NCBI GenBank assembly: GCA_963785755.1 | Contig: CAWAXG010000047.1 | Span: 79,031-143,030 of the forward strand | Length of the DNA: 64,000 nt | Direction of reading: 5' to 3' | Origin: JACCXG01 sp963785755 | Lineage (GTDB): Bacteria; Acidobacteriota; Vicinamibacteria; Vicinamibacterales; 2-12-FULL-66-21 | Notes under the pieces: generated by a model | Told to the model about the DNA's origin: nothing | The model's database searches: none | The model's input: only the letters and a program-made list of their open reading frames with translations | Shown here: piece by piece, positions 9,637 to 17,501 of the stretch | How the letters are laid out: each line of letters starts with the position of its first letter | Position numbering within the stretch: position 1 is the first letter of the stretch | Position numbers and translations under genes: made by a program

Positions 9637-11622
9637 ATGGCGACCCTCCCGACTGACCCTGCGACGGCTGGACCAAGCGGCAACAAGCCCGGCCCCCCGC
9701 CACCCGTCCCTGCCAGCCCCCGTCGATGGCCACCGCGGCCCTGGTGGCTCGTCTTCCTCGTGCTCATGACCGTCAATTACCTGGGAACGCGGGTGTTTTT
9801 CCGGGAACCATCCTCGATCACCGTGCCCTATACCTTCTTCAAGGCGCAGGTCGACGCGGGCAATGTCGAGGACGTGACGAGCGTGGGCGATGCGATCCAG
9901 GGGCGCTTCAAGACGAAGGTCACGTATCCGCCACCGAACGCGGGAGCGCCGGCCGACCAGGCACACTCACCGGATCACCCCGACGCTCGGACGTCGACGG
10001 AATTCACGACGCAACGACCGATCTTCGCCGACCAGGATCTCGAGCGGCGGCTGGCAGACAAAGGGGTGGCGATCACGGCCATCGACGAGAACGCCTCATC
10101 GTGGCTGAAGCTGCTGGTCAGCTTCGGCCCCACGTTGTTGCTGATCGCCGCCTTCGTTTGGATCAGCGGCCGTGCCGCGGCAAGTGCCGGGGGCGGGCTG
10201 TTCAGCCTCGGCCGGAGCCGCGCCAAGCGGTTCAGCGAGCAGCAGCCGAAGGTCACCTTCGACGATGTCGCGGGGATTGACGAGGCGGAGAACGAATTGA
10301 TCGAGATCGTCGACTTCCTCAAGAACCCGGATAAGTACCAACGCCTCGGCGGCAAGGTGCCGAAGGGCGTCCTGTTAATCGGGGCGCCCGGAACGGGCAA
10401 GACGTTGCTGGCGCGGGCCATTGCCGGGCAGGCGGGCGTGCCCTTTTTCAGTCTCAGCGCCTCCGAGTTCATCGAGATGATCGTGGGCGTCGGGGCCGCG
10501 CGCGTGCGGGACCTGTTCAAGCAGGCGCGGGAGGCGGCGCCGGCCATCATCTTCATCGATGAACTGGACGCCATCGGCCGCACGCGCGGGAGCGGCGTGC
10601 AGCTCGGCGGACACGACGAGCGCGAGCAGACGTTGAACCAGATCCTGACGGAGATGGACGGTTTCGACTCCCGCGAGGGCGTCATCGTCCTGGCCGCTAC
10701 CAACCGCGCTGACGTGCTCGACCAGGCCTTGTTGCGACCGGGCCGCTTCGACCGCCGCGTCGTGGTCCAGCGGCCCGACCGGGCCGGCCGGGCCGCGATT
10801 CTGAAGGTGCACACCAAGAATGTGCCCCTGGCGCCCGACGTCTCCCTGGAGCGAATCGCCGCCGAAACGCCGGGCCTGGTCGGCGCCGAGCTGCGCAACG
10901 TCGTCAACGAAGCGGCGCTCCTCGCGGCCCGCAAGGACGAGGATGCCGTCAGTGCCGAGGATTTTGCCGACGCGCTGCAGAAGATCACCCTCGGCCCCGC
11001 GCGTAACATCCTGCTCAACGCGGCGGATCGGGAGCGCACTGCCTATCACGAGGCAGGGCACGCGCTGCTCGCGCTGCTGACGCCCGGCAGTGATCCCGTG
11101 CACCGCGTCTCCATCGTGCCGCGCGGCATGGCGCTCGGAGCAACGTATCAACTCCCCGTCGACGATCGAACCAGTTATGCCGAGGACTACCTGCGGGCGC
11201 GCATCACCTGCGCACTCGGAGGCCGCGCGGCCGAAAAGCTCGTGTATGGCGTCGGCACGACCGGTGCCGAAAACGATCTTCAGCAGGTCACCGAGATCGC
11301 GCGGCACATGGTCTTGCGCTGGGGGATGAGCGATGCGCTCGGGCCAATCAGCTTTGTCGCGCCGCAGGACGAGGGTCTGCCGCCGGCGTTCCAGCATCAG
11401 CCATACAGCGAGGCCACCTCCGAGCTGATCGATGCCGAGGTCCGGCGGATCGTCGAGGAAAGCCACCGCGAGGCCGACCGGGTGCTGGCGGCGCACCGCG
11501 GCACGCTCGACGCCCTTGCACACGCCCTGCTGAAAGCCGAATCGTTGAACGCGCAGGAAATCCGCGACGTGACCGGCCTGTGCGATACCCCGGCGCATCT
11601 GCAGGAGCATTCGGCCAGGTAG
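9637..11622 (+). CDS. ftsH: ATP-dependent zinc metalloprotease FtsH
   Basis: 661 residues, a normal length for FtsH. Two membrane segments (about 37-58 and 156-180) bracket a periplasmic domain. A cytoplasmic AAA+ module follows with Walker A GAPGTGKT (about 249-256), Walker B IIFIDELDAIG and the second region of homology (AATNRADVLDQALLRPGRFD). The M41 peptidase domain carries the zinc-binding YHEAGH near residue 470. FtsH forms membrane hexamers that pull unfolded or misassembled membrane proteins and short-lived regulators into the protease chamber. The N-terminal proline-rich tail (GPSGNKPGPPPPVPASP) before the first membrane helix is unusually long. The gene is intact and stands alone. 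Confidence 0.96.
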   Translation: MATLPTDPATAGPSGNKPGPPPPVPASPRRWPPRPWWLVFLVLMTVNYLGTRVFFREPSSITVPYTFFKAQVDAGNVEDVTSVGDAIQGRFKTKVTYPPPNAGAPADQAHSPDHPDARTSTEFTTQRPIFADQDLERRLADKGVAITAIDENASSWLKLLVSFGPTLLLIAAFVWISGRAAASAGGGLFSLGRSRAKRFSEQQPKVTFDDVAGIDEAENELIEIVDFLKNPDKYQRLGGKVPKGVLLIGAPGTGKTLLARAIAGQAGVPFFSLSASEFIEMIVGVGAARVRDLFKQAREAAPAIIFIDELDAIGRTRGSGVQLGGHDEREQTLNQILTEMDGFDSREGVIVLAATNRADVLDQALLRPGRFDRRVVVQRPDRAGRAAILKVHTKNVPLAPDVSLERIAAETPGLVGAELRNVVNEAALLAARKDEDAVSAEDFADALQKITLGPARNILLNAADRERTAYHEAGHALLALLTPGSDPVHRVSIVPRGMALGATYQLPVDDRTSYAEDYLRARITCALGGRAAEKLVYGVGTTGAENDLQQVTEIARHMVLRWGMSDALGPISFVAPQDEGLPPAFQHQPYSEATSELIDAEVRRIVEESHREADRVLAAHRGTLDALAHALLKAESLNAQEIRDVTGLCDTPAHLQEHSAR

Positions 11623-11737
11623 GAAGGTGAATCATTGAAGCACACCGGAAGCAGCGACGTCGCGGTCTATCTGGGCGGACGGTCCGGACTGACGTACACC
11701 CGTTCATACAGAGATGACGCGTCAGGGCACGTCTCTC

Positions 11738-13351
11738 CTATCCGTCGACCGCTTCGCTGATCAGGCGGGCCAGGTGGTCCTGGTCGACGGGCCTGGCGAG
11801 GTGATAGTCGAACCCATGCTCCAATGAATGCATCGAGCCGCCAGGAGAGCCGTCGCCAGTCAGCGCCAGCAGCAGCATGCCCCGGCCCTCCGGCTTCTCG
11901 CGAATCCGCCTCGCCACCTCGTAGCCGTCGATGCTCGGGCGACTGACGTCAATGATCCCGACGTTTGGACGCACGACGTTCAGCAGTTCGATCCCGCGGA
12001 CGCCATCGTCCACGTCGTAGACGACGTGCCCGGCGAGCTCGAGCATCATCCGCAGGGTTTCTCGTGCCTCGCCGCTGTCCTCTATCACAAGCACACGCCT
12101 GGGCTTCACCCGACGTTCCCGCGGGGAGGACATCCCGGAGGACGTTTCTGGGGAAGGCATCGCCTCCAGCCGGACCGTGAACGTGGAGCCGCGCCCTTCT
12201 CCCTCGCTCGATGCGGTCACCGAACCTCCATGCAACTCGACAAGGCGCCGGACGAGGGCCAGGCCAATCCCGAGGCCGCCCCGGGCGCGGGCAAGGGTCT
12301 GGTCGGCCTGCACGTACATGTCGAAGATGAAGGGCAGCAGCGAAGGCGAGATGCCGAAACCCGAGTCCTCGACGCTCAGCACCGCGTCTGCCCCGTCTGC
12401 GCGCAGGGCCACCCGAATGTGGCCACCGGGTGGCGTGTACTTGACGGCGTTGGTGAGGATGTTGGAGAGCACCTGCTCGATCCGCCCGGCGTCCCCATCA
12501 ATCCACGCAGGTTCGGTTCTGACGTCGATGTGCCGGTCCAGTCCGGTGTCGGCGGTGAACGAGGCGGCCGCCCGAAGCACCAGCTCGGCGAGGTCGAGTG
12601 GCTGTCGATGCAACCGGATCTTGCCGGAGTTCACGCGCTCGATGTCGAGGAGATCGTCGATCAGATGTGTGATGTGGTCGACTTGCCTGGCGATCACCTC
12701 GTGTGCGCGGGTTGGCTTGCCCTCGGCGTGCATCGCCTTGAGCATGTGGGCGGCCGTGCTGATCGCTCCGAGCGGATTGCGCAGCTCGTGGCCCAATAGT
12801 GCCAGGAACTCGTCCTTCGTGCGGCTGTCGCGCTCGGCACGGTCGCGCTTGGTGTGGGCTTCGAGGAGCTCCGTCATGTCCGTCACGATCAGGTTCCTGC
12901 GCGCGCCACGGGCCGACGTGGTGGTGGTGAGCGACAGACTCACCTCGAAGGCACCTGAATCCGGGCCGAGCAACTTGCAGCGTCCCCTGCCGTTACCAGC
13001 GTCCAGCAGGGTCTCGACGTCATGCTTGTCGGACGCGTGCACGAAGCGGCCGAAGTGGCTGCCGTTCACCGACTGGAGCGGCTCGCCCACGAGCGCCGCG
13101 AAGCGTGCGTTGGCGTAGAGGATGTCGCCGAGGCTGGTCAGGACCGCGGCACCCTCCTGCATCTGTTCCACGAGGTTGCGGTACGGCTCTTCGGCGCTGT
13201 GCAGCGTGTAGATCTGATTGCCGCCGGCGCCCTCTACGACCAGGGCGTCGATCTCGCCGTGCCGAATCGCGCGGAGCATCTCTTCGGCTTCGGCGAGCCG
13301 CACGCGCAGCGTCTCGTTCTGTTCGCGGTAGTGGTCGCGGCTTGTGTCCAT
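11738..13351 (-). CDS. PAS-containing hybrid histidine kinase of the Kai operon
   Basis: 537 residues from the ATG at 13351, four bases after the kaiB stop. An N-terminal coiled coil (NETLRVRLAEAEEMLRAIR) leads into a PAS domain (about 58-165). A HisKA domain follows with the phosphoacceptor in GHELRNPL (H188), then a HATPase with N-box NILTNAVKY, DSGFGI and GGLGIGLAL. The C-terminal receiver domain (about 418-537) has Asp468 in GIIDVSRP, but the usual KP lysine is replaced by Arg520 (LARP). There is no membrane segment, so it is soluble. As the last gene of the kaiC-kaiB-kaiB operon it is the likely output or input kinase of the Kai module, comparable in position to cyanobacterial SasA/CikA but of different architecture. 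Confidence 0.9.
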   Translation of the reverse strand: MDTSRDHYREQNETLRVRLAEAEEMLRAIRHGEIDALVVEGAGGNQIYTLHSAEEPYRNLVEQMQEGAAVLTSLGDILYANARFAALVGEPLQSVNGSHFGRFVHASDKHDVETLLDAGNGRGRCKLLGPDSGAFEVSLSLTTTTSARGARRNLIVTDMTELLEAHTKRDRAERDSRTKDEFLALLGHELRNPLGAISTAAHMLKAMHAEGKPTRAHEVIARQVDHITHLIDDLLDIERVNSGKIRLHRQPLDLAELVLRAAASFTADTGLDRHIDVRTEPAWIDGDAGRIEQVLSNILTNAVKYTPPGGHIRVALRADGADAVLSVEDSGFGISPSLLPFIFDMYVQADQTLARARGGLGIGLALVRRLVELHGGSVTASSEGEGRGSTFTVRLEAMPSPETSSGMSSPRERRVKPRRVLVIEDSGEARETLRMMLELAGHVVYDVDDGVRGIELLNVVRPNVGIIDVSRPSIDGYEVARRIREKPEGRGMLLLALTGDGSPGGSMHSLEHGFDYHLARPVDQDHLARLISEAVDG

Positions 13352-13355
13352 TGCG

Positions 13356-13703
13356 CTACCCACCGTCGGACCCGCGAATGAGATCGAGTCCGAGCAGCAC
13401 GCGCTCGCGGTTTGACATGTCGCCGATGATCCTGCGCATCGGCAGCGGCAGCTTCTTGATGAGCGTCGGGGCTGCGACGATCTGCTCACCCTTCGTGAGG
13501 ACCGGCTGCTGGTAGATGTCGATGACCTCGAGTTCGTACCGCCCCTCGAGATACTCGTCGCAGATGGCCCTCAGGTTGCCGACGGCACGCGACGATCGCG
13601 ACGTCATGCCGGTGACATAGAGCCGGAGGATGTACTGCTCGCCGCCCGGGGGCTGACCGGCCCGGGCCGACAAATCGCGAAGGTTGCGCCGGTTCAGTGG
13701 CAT
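13356..13703 (-). CDS. kaiB: KaiB-like protein, second copy
   Basis: 115 residues, starting at an ATG preceded by GAGGGG, only 7 bases after the upstream kaiB stop. The thioredoxin-like KaiB core is clear: QYILRLYVTGMTSRSSRAVG, then YELEVIDIYQQPVLTKGEQI, VAAPTLIKKLP and the tail RRIIGDMSNRERVLLGLDL. In cyanobacteria KaiB binds KaiC and, after switching fold, promotes its dephosphorylation; this is family knowledge and has not been shown here. The N-terminal extension (NRRNLRDLSARAGQPPGG) distinguishes it from the other copy. The two KaiBs are diverged paralogues with a conserved C-terminal IIGD-S-ERVL-GLDL block. Confidence 0.93.
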   Translation of the reverse strand: MPLNRRNLRDLSARAGQPPGGEQYILRLYVTGMTSRSSRAVGNLRAICDEYLEGRYELEVIDIYQQPVLTKGEQIVAAPTLIKKLPLPMRRIIGDMSNRERVLLGLDLIRGSDGG

Positions 13704-13710
13704 GAGCCCC

Positions 13711-14031
13711 TCACTGGCGCCCACGGAGATCCAGGCCGACGAGCACGCGCTCCGTGTTCGAGAGATCGCCGATGATCTTCTTGATCGGTTCCGGCAGCCG
13801 CCGCACCAGTGTCGGTACGGCCAGGATCTGGTCACCGCGTGCGAGCTGTGGATTCTCCAGGAGATCGATGATCTCGATCTGATAGCGGCCCAGCAGGTGC
13901 TGATTGCAAATCTGCTTCAGGTTGGTGAAGGCCAGAAGCGACTTCGGCGTCTGTCCCGCGACGTAGAGCCGGAGCGAGTAGACCTCCCCAGCAGGCGACA
14001 GCGTGGACGGCCCGTGGTCAGACAACTGCAT
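13711..14031 (-). CDS. kaiB: KaiB-like protein, first copy
   Basis: 106 residues with the KaiB thioredoxin-like fold: EVYSLRLYVAGQTPKSLLAF, YQIEIIDLLENPQLARGDQI, LAVPTLVRRLP and KKIIGDLSNTERVLVGLDL. The chosen ATG has an AAGGAG ten bases upstream. An alternative ATG at 14070 overlaps the kaiC stop as ATGA and would add 13 residues (MTSNAVQRKERLA), suggesting translational coupling. It is the likely KaiC partner, and its length is close to that of cyanobacterial KaiB (about 102 aa). The presence of two KaiBs may allow two binding states or partners. Confidence 0.93.
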   Translation of the reverse strand: MQLSDHGPSTLSPAGEVYSLRLYVAGQTPKSLLAFTNLKQICNQHLLGRYQIEIIDLLENPQLARGDQILAVPTLVRRLPEPIKKIIGDLSNTERVLVGLDLRGRQ

Positions 14032-14066
14032 GGCTAGCCGCTCCTTCCGCTGAACCGCGTTCGACG

Positions 14067-15569
14067 TCATCCAATGGCCCCGTGCGCCGCAGCCGCGGCG
14101 TCGAGCAGATCGAGTCCGTGGTTCGTCATCACGAACTCGCACAGCTCGTTCGAATGTGCCATGCCGCGGGACTTCAGCACGTACAAACCCCGGCGGTGTC
14201 GATCGCCGACTTGATCGTTCGCCAGGACGATCCAGGTATCCATCAGGGACGAGATCGTGGTCTCAGTGCGCTCGATGTCGCTTCGTCCAGGCATGAGGCT
14301 CGTCAGCATCGCGGTGATGTTCGCGGTCTTGAGATGATCAATCAACCGCGTGAGCATCGCCTGGACGTCGTTGTAGGTCCCGACCGTCATCAAGTTGGTG
14401 ACCGGATCGATGACGGTCACCGTCGGCCCGAAGTCCGCCACGGCCTGGTGCATGGTCACGAGATGCGTCTCGAGCCCGTATCGCGAAGGCCGGTCCGCAT
14501 GGAACTGCAGCAGTCCACCGGCTACCCACGGCTCGAGGTCGATGCCGATCGAGCGCATGTTTCGAAGGAGCTGCTGGGGCGATTCTTCGAACAGGAAGCA
14601 CAGGCAGCGTTCGCCCCGGCGGCACGCCGCGTCGAGGAAGTGCGCGGCCAGGCTCGTCTTCCCCGTCCCCGCCGTGCCGGAGACCAGGATCGTGCTTCCG
14701 CGGTAGTAGCCCTCGCCGCTGAGCATCTCGTCGAGATGCGCGACGCCCGACGCCACACGCGCCAACGGCGCCTCATGCTGAAGGGCCAGGGAGGAGACCG
14801 GCAGCACGCTGATGCCATCGGCATTGATGAGGAACGGATACTCGTTCGTGCCGTGGTGAGAGCCGCGGTACTTGACCACACGCAGGCGACGCGTCGAGAC
14901 TTGATCGTGGACGCGGTGGTCGAGCAGGATGACCGCGTCCGAGACGTACTCCTCGAGTCCCTGTCGGGTGAGGGCACCGTCGCCACGTTCGCCCGTGATC
15001 AGGGCGGTCACGCCCTGGTCCTTCAGCCATCGAAACAGCCGTCGCAATTCGGACCGGAGGATGGTGTCGTTCTTCAAGCCTGCAAACAGCGATTCGATGG
15101 TGTCGAGGACGACCCGTCTCGCTCCCACCGTCCGAATGGCGTGATCGAGCCGGACGAAGAGCCCTTCCAGGTCGTACTCGCCCGTTTCCTCGATCTCGCT
15201 GCGTTCCACGCGCACGAAGTCGACCGCAAGCTTCCGGGCCTTGATCAGCTCCGGGAGGTCAAAACCCAGCGACGCCACGTCGCTGGCAATCTCCTCTTCG
15301 TTCTCCTCGAACGTCATGAGCACGCCGGGCTCGTCGAAGTGGAGGGCGCCGTTCACCAGAAAGGTGAGAGCGAGCAGGGTCTTGCCTGATCCGGGCCCGC
15401 CGCAGACGAGCGTCGGCCGGCCTTTGGGCAGGCCGCCGCGCGTGATCTCGTCCAGGCCGCGGATTCCTGTGAGGGTTTTCGGCAGTTCGGTGCCGCGCGG
15501 CAGGAGGGACGAACCGGCCACGCTGGTTGGTTTCTCCTGGCAATTCACTTCGTCGAAGCTCAGGCTCAA
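14067..15569 (-). CDS. kaiC: KaiC, double-RecA-fold circadian/stress ATPase and autokinase
   Basis: 500 residues from a TTG start at 15569, chosen because GGGAGG lies six bases upstream and the length then matches KaiC (519 in cyanobacteria). An open frame continues further upstream, but it has no KaiC similarity and would run under the divergent gene. CI domain: Walker A GGPGSGKT (57-64) and catalytic Glu pair 88-89. CII domain: Walker A GTAGTGKT (298-305) and Glu pair 328-329. The autophosphorylation segment aligns well with cyanobacterial KaiC: RTETTISSLMD puts Ser440 and Ser441 at the Ser431/Thr432 positions and Thr435 at Thr426. The phosphorylation chemistry is therefore probably retained, as Ser-Ser instead of Ser-Thr. 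No kaiA is nearby. Confidence 0.96.
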   Translation of the reverse strand: MSLSFDEVNCQEKPTSVAGSSLLPRGTELPKTLTGIRGLDEITRGGLPKGRPTLVCGGPGSGKTLLALTFLVNGALHFDEPGVLMTFEENEEEIASDVASLGFDLPELIKARKLAVDFVRVERSEIEETGEYDLEGLFVRLDHAIRTVGARRVVLDTIESLFAGLKNDTILRSELRRLFRWLKDQGVTALITGERGDGALTRQGLEEYVSDAVILLDHRVHDQVSTRRLRVVKYRGSHHGTNEYPFLINADGISVLPVSSLALQHEAPLARVASGVAHLDEMLSGEGYYRGSTILVSGTAGTGKTSLAAHFLDAACRRGERCLCFLFEESPQQLLRNMRSIGIDLEPWVAGGLLQFHADRPSRYGLETHLVTMHQAVADFGPTVTVIDPVTNLMTVGTYNDVQAMLTRLIDHLKTANITAMLTSLMPGRSDIERTETTISSLMDTWIVLANDQVGDRHRRGLYVLKSRGMAHSNELCEFVMTNHGLDLLDAAAAAHGAIG

Positions 15570-15640
15570 TGGGAACCTCCCAAGTGCGAGCCGTTCGCAC
15601 GGGGCACGGACGTGGAGGGCTTGACCGCGGCGCGATGGAC

Positions 15641-15655
15641 GGAGGTTGAACCTCC
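15641..15655. promoter_or_regulatory. Palindrome upstream of kaiC
   Basis: GGAGGTT-G-AACCTCC is a perfect 7-bp inverted repeat around one base, 72 bases upstream of the kaiC start. It may be an operator, or part of the mRNA leader since it exposes GGAGG. No transcription-factor family can be assigned. Confidence 0.4.
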
Positions 15656-15677
15656 GCCGCTCGATCTGAAGGAGGCA

Positions 15678-15702
15678 CTGTGACACCTCGTCGGTATCAC
15701 AG
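15678..15702. promoter_or_regulatory. Inverted repeat in the kaiC/YtxH divergent region
   Basis: CTGTGACACC and GGTATCACAG form 10-bp arms with one mismatch around five bases. The outer TGTGA/TCACA half-sites recall CRP/FNR-type operators, although the spacing between them is wider than the classical six bases. It lies about 109 bases upstream of the kaiC start and about 285 bases upstream of the divergent gene, so it could regulate either. The rest of 15570-15986 shows no gene. Confidence 0.45.
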
Positions 15703-15986
15703 CTGTTCTGTTTTGGACACCTCGCCAGGAACGCAGGGCGTCTCCCTTTTACCGGCAGCGTACTCGCTGCGCCGCACGAAAGATGTTCTTCAAGGAGCGC
15801 CCAGGTGCGCTCAATTGAACAGACCTGACGCGAGCCACGCACTAAGGTTGCTCTGAGGCTCTCGCCCGCCACAGCGATTAACTGTTCGGCGTCGCTGCGC
15901 CGATCGCCTCCACTCGGTTTGTCGGCGCAGCCACTCGTTGGGTCGTCTGCTGCTGAATTCACTCTGGAACACGCACTGGAGATGCC

Positions 15987-16400
15987 ATGACTGAAACAGG
16001 ACATGAAAACACTACCGAGCCACGACTCGAGGCCGCCAGCGGCCATAGTGACGGCTTTCTGATTGGTCTCTTCGGTGGCGCACTGATCGGAACCGCCGCA
16101 GGCGTGTTCTTCGCCTCCCAGATAAATGCAGCTGTTCGGAACCTTCAACGACAGTTCCCGGACGCCGCGGCGGGTGCCAGCGACGCCGCAGCGGCAAGAT
16201 ATCGAGCGGCCACGACGCGAGTCGGCGACGCGGTCGACGATCTTCAGCACAAGGGCCGGGGAGTCTATGGGAAAGCGCTGAGCGCGGTCGTACGAGGCGC
16301 GGAGGATGTCAAGGAGCGTGCAACCGAGGCTCAGATCGAGCTGGATCAAAGCGCCGCGAACGCGGAGCGCCGCTCGTCGTCAGGGATTGGAGATCGTTAG
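15987..16400 (+). CDS. YtxH-like membrane-anchored protein
   Basis: 137 residues. After a short polar N-terminus comes one glycine-rich membrane segment (FLIGLFGGALIGTAAGVFFA) of the type found at the start of YtxH proteins. A long Ala-, Arg- and Glu-rich helical tail follows (ARYRAATTRVGDAVDDLQ and AEDVKERATEAQIELDQSA) that should form a coiled coil in the cytoplasm. YtxH-domain proteins are associated with general stress in Bacillus, but their molecular role is unclear. The gene is divergent from kaiC and lies just ahead of a PP2C phosphatase on the same strand (51-base gap), so it may form a stress-related unit with it. Confidence 0.7.
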   Translation: MTETGHENTTEPRLEAASGHSDGFLIGLFGGALIGTAAGVFFASQINAAVRNLQRQFPDAAAGASDAAAARYRAATTRVGDAVDDLQHKGRGVYGKALSAVVRGAEDVKERATEAQIELDQSAANAERRSSSGIGDR

Positions 16401-16451
16401 ACCGCACATCGCACGCTCACATGCCGCGCCAGGCTCAGGCTACGAGCGGAG

Positions 16452-17351
16452 ATGCAAATGACCGACGAGTCCGTCATGCCGATGCCACCCCGCCCGCTGA
16501 CGGTGAAGGCCTTTGGAATCACCGACAGGGGCAAGGTGCGCACGACCAATGAGGATCAGTTCCTAATCGCCGAGCTCACGAAGGCGATGCGCGTCTGGCA
16601 GACGAGCCTGCCGGAACCGAAGGTGCAGGTTGGCGAGGAGCACGCACATCTGTTTCTCGTGGCTGACGGCATGGGCGGGCACCGGGCGGGCGAACGGGCG
16701 AGCGCCCTCGCCGTGGTCGCGATCGAGCAGTTCACGCTCAATACGTTCAAGTGGTTCTTTGGCGCGAATGACAGCGAAGCGCAGAAGGTCCTCGCGCAGT
16801 TCCAGTCCGCGCTCAGTCAAGCCGACGCCCGCATTCTCGAGGAGGCGGCGGAGCATCCGGAACTGAGCGGGATGGGGACGACGGTGACGATGGCGTTTCA
16901 TCTGGGTGCGCAGCTGTGCGTCGTGCACGTCGGCGACAGCCGTGCGTACGTGTACCGAGACGGCGAGTTGCACCAGCTCACCCAGGACCACACGGTGACC
17001 GCCGACATGGTGCGCAGCGGAACCCTTCGGCCAGACCAGGTCGCCGGGCACCGTCTCCGCCACGTCATCACGAACGTCGTCGGCGGCCAGGAGCTCGGAG
17101 TCACCGTCGAGGCCCGCGCGCTCGAAGTTCAGGCTGGCGATCGCTTACTGCTTTGCTCGGACGGATTGACGGAGATGGTGACGAACGAGGCGATCGCGGC
17201 CACACTCGACGCCGAGCCCGCACCCGAGAGTGCCGCGAAGAAGCTGCTCGCGCAGGCAAACGATGGCGGGGCCCCCGACAACATCACGCTGCTGATCGTG
17301 CGGTTTGATCCAGCCGACTCCGACGCAGGGAACCCTGGCGATGCACGGTGA
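16452..17351 (+). CDS. PP2C-family Ser/Thr protein phosphatase
   Basis: 299 residues carrying the ordered PPM/PP2C motifs: GKVRTTNEDQFL, LFLVADGMGGHRAGE, GMGTTVTMAF, CVVHVGDSRAYVYRDG, LTQDHT, LLLCSDGLTEMV and GAPDNITLLIV. The aspartates in these motifs bind the two catalytic metal ions. It is a soluble Stp1/PrpC-type enzyme with an insertion (FKWFFGANDSEAQ) after the DGMGG motif, and it removes phosphate from Ser/Thr of kinase substrates. Likely partners are the Ser/Thr kinases of this genome, two of which are in this window. KaiC phospho-serines are a speculative alternative because of proximity. Confidence 0.92.
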   Translation: MQMTDESVMPMPPRPLTVKAFGITDRGKVRTTNEDQFLIAELTKAMRVWQTSLPEPKVQVGEEHAHLFLVADGMGGHRAGERASALAVVAIEQFTLNTFKWFFGANDSEAQKVLAQFQSALSQADARILEEAAEHPELSGMGTTVTMAFHLGAQLCVVHVGDSRAYVYRDGELHQLTQDHTVTADMVRSGTLRPDQVAGHRLRHVITNVVGGQELGVTVEARALEVQAGDRLLLCSDGLTEMVTNEAIAATLDAEPAPESAAKKLLAQANDGGAPDNITLLIVRFDPADSDAGNPGDAR

Positions 17352-17466
17352 GAAAGGCGCGGGCCCCGCAAAGCGCGAAGGTGGAAGGGGCGTCAGCCGC
17401 GAAGGCGGACGGCCACACCTTGCACCGAGGCGAGAACCCGCATCGGTCAGATGCAGGCTGAGGCGG

Positions 17467-17485
17467 CCGCGCAGCGGCTGCGCGG
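17467..17485. terminator. Hairpin between convergent PP2C and TonB-receptor genes
   Basis: CCGCGCAG and CTGCGCGG form a perfect 8-bp stem with a CGG loop, lying between the 3' ends of two convergent genes. There is no obvious T-run on either side. Confidence 0.5.
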
Positions 17486-17501
17486 ACGCCCCAGCAGCCG
17501 C

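Noticed and set aside
12177..13118. Plus-strand open frame of 313 residues across the Kai-operon kinase
   Set aside because: It is an antisense shadow of a clear histidine kinase with all motifs, and its composition is Ser/Arg-rich nonsense.
15570..16349. N-terminal extension of about 260 residues on KaiC from the long open frame
   Set aside because: The extension has no KaiC similarity, runs under the divergent YtxH-like gene, and the TTG at 15569 has a good ribosome-binding site and gives the normal KaiC length.
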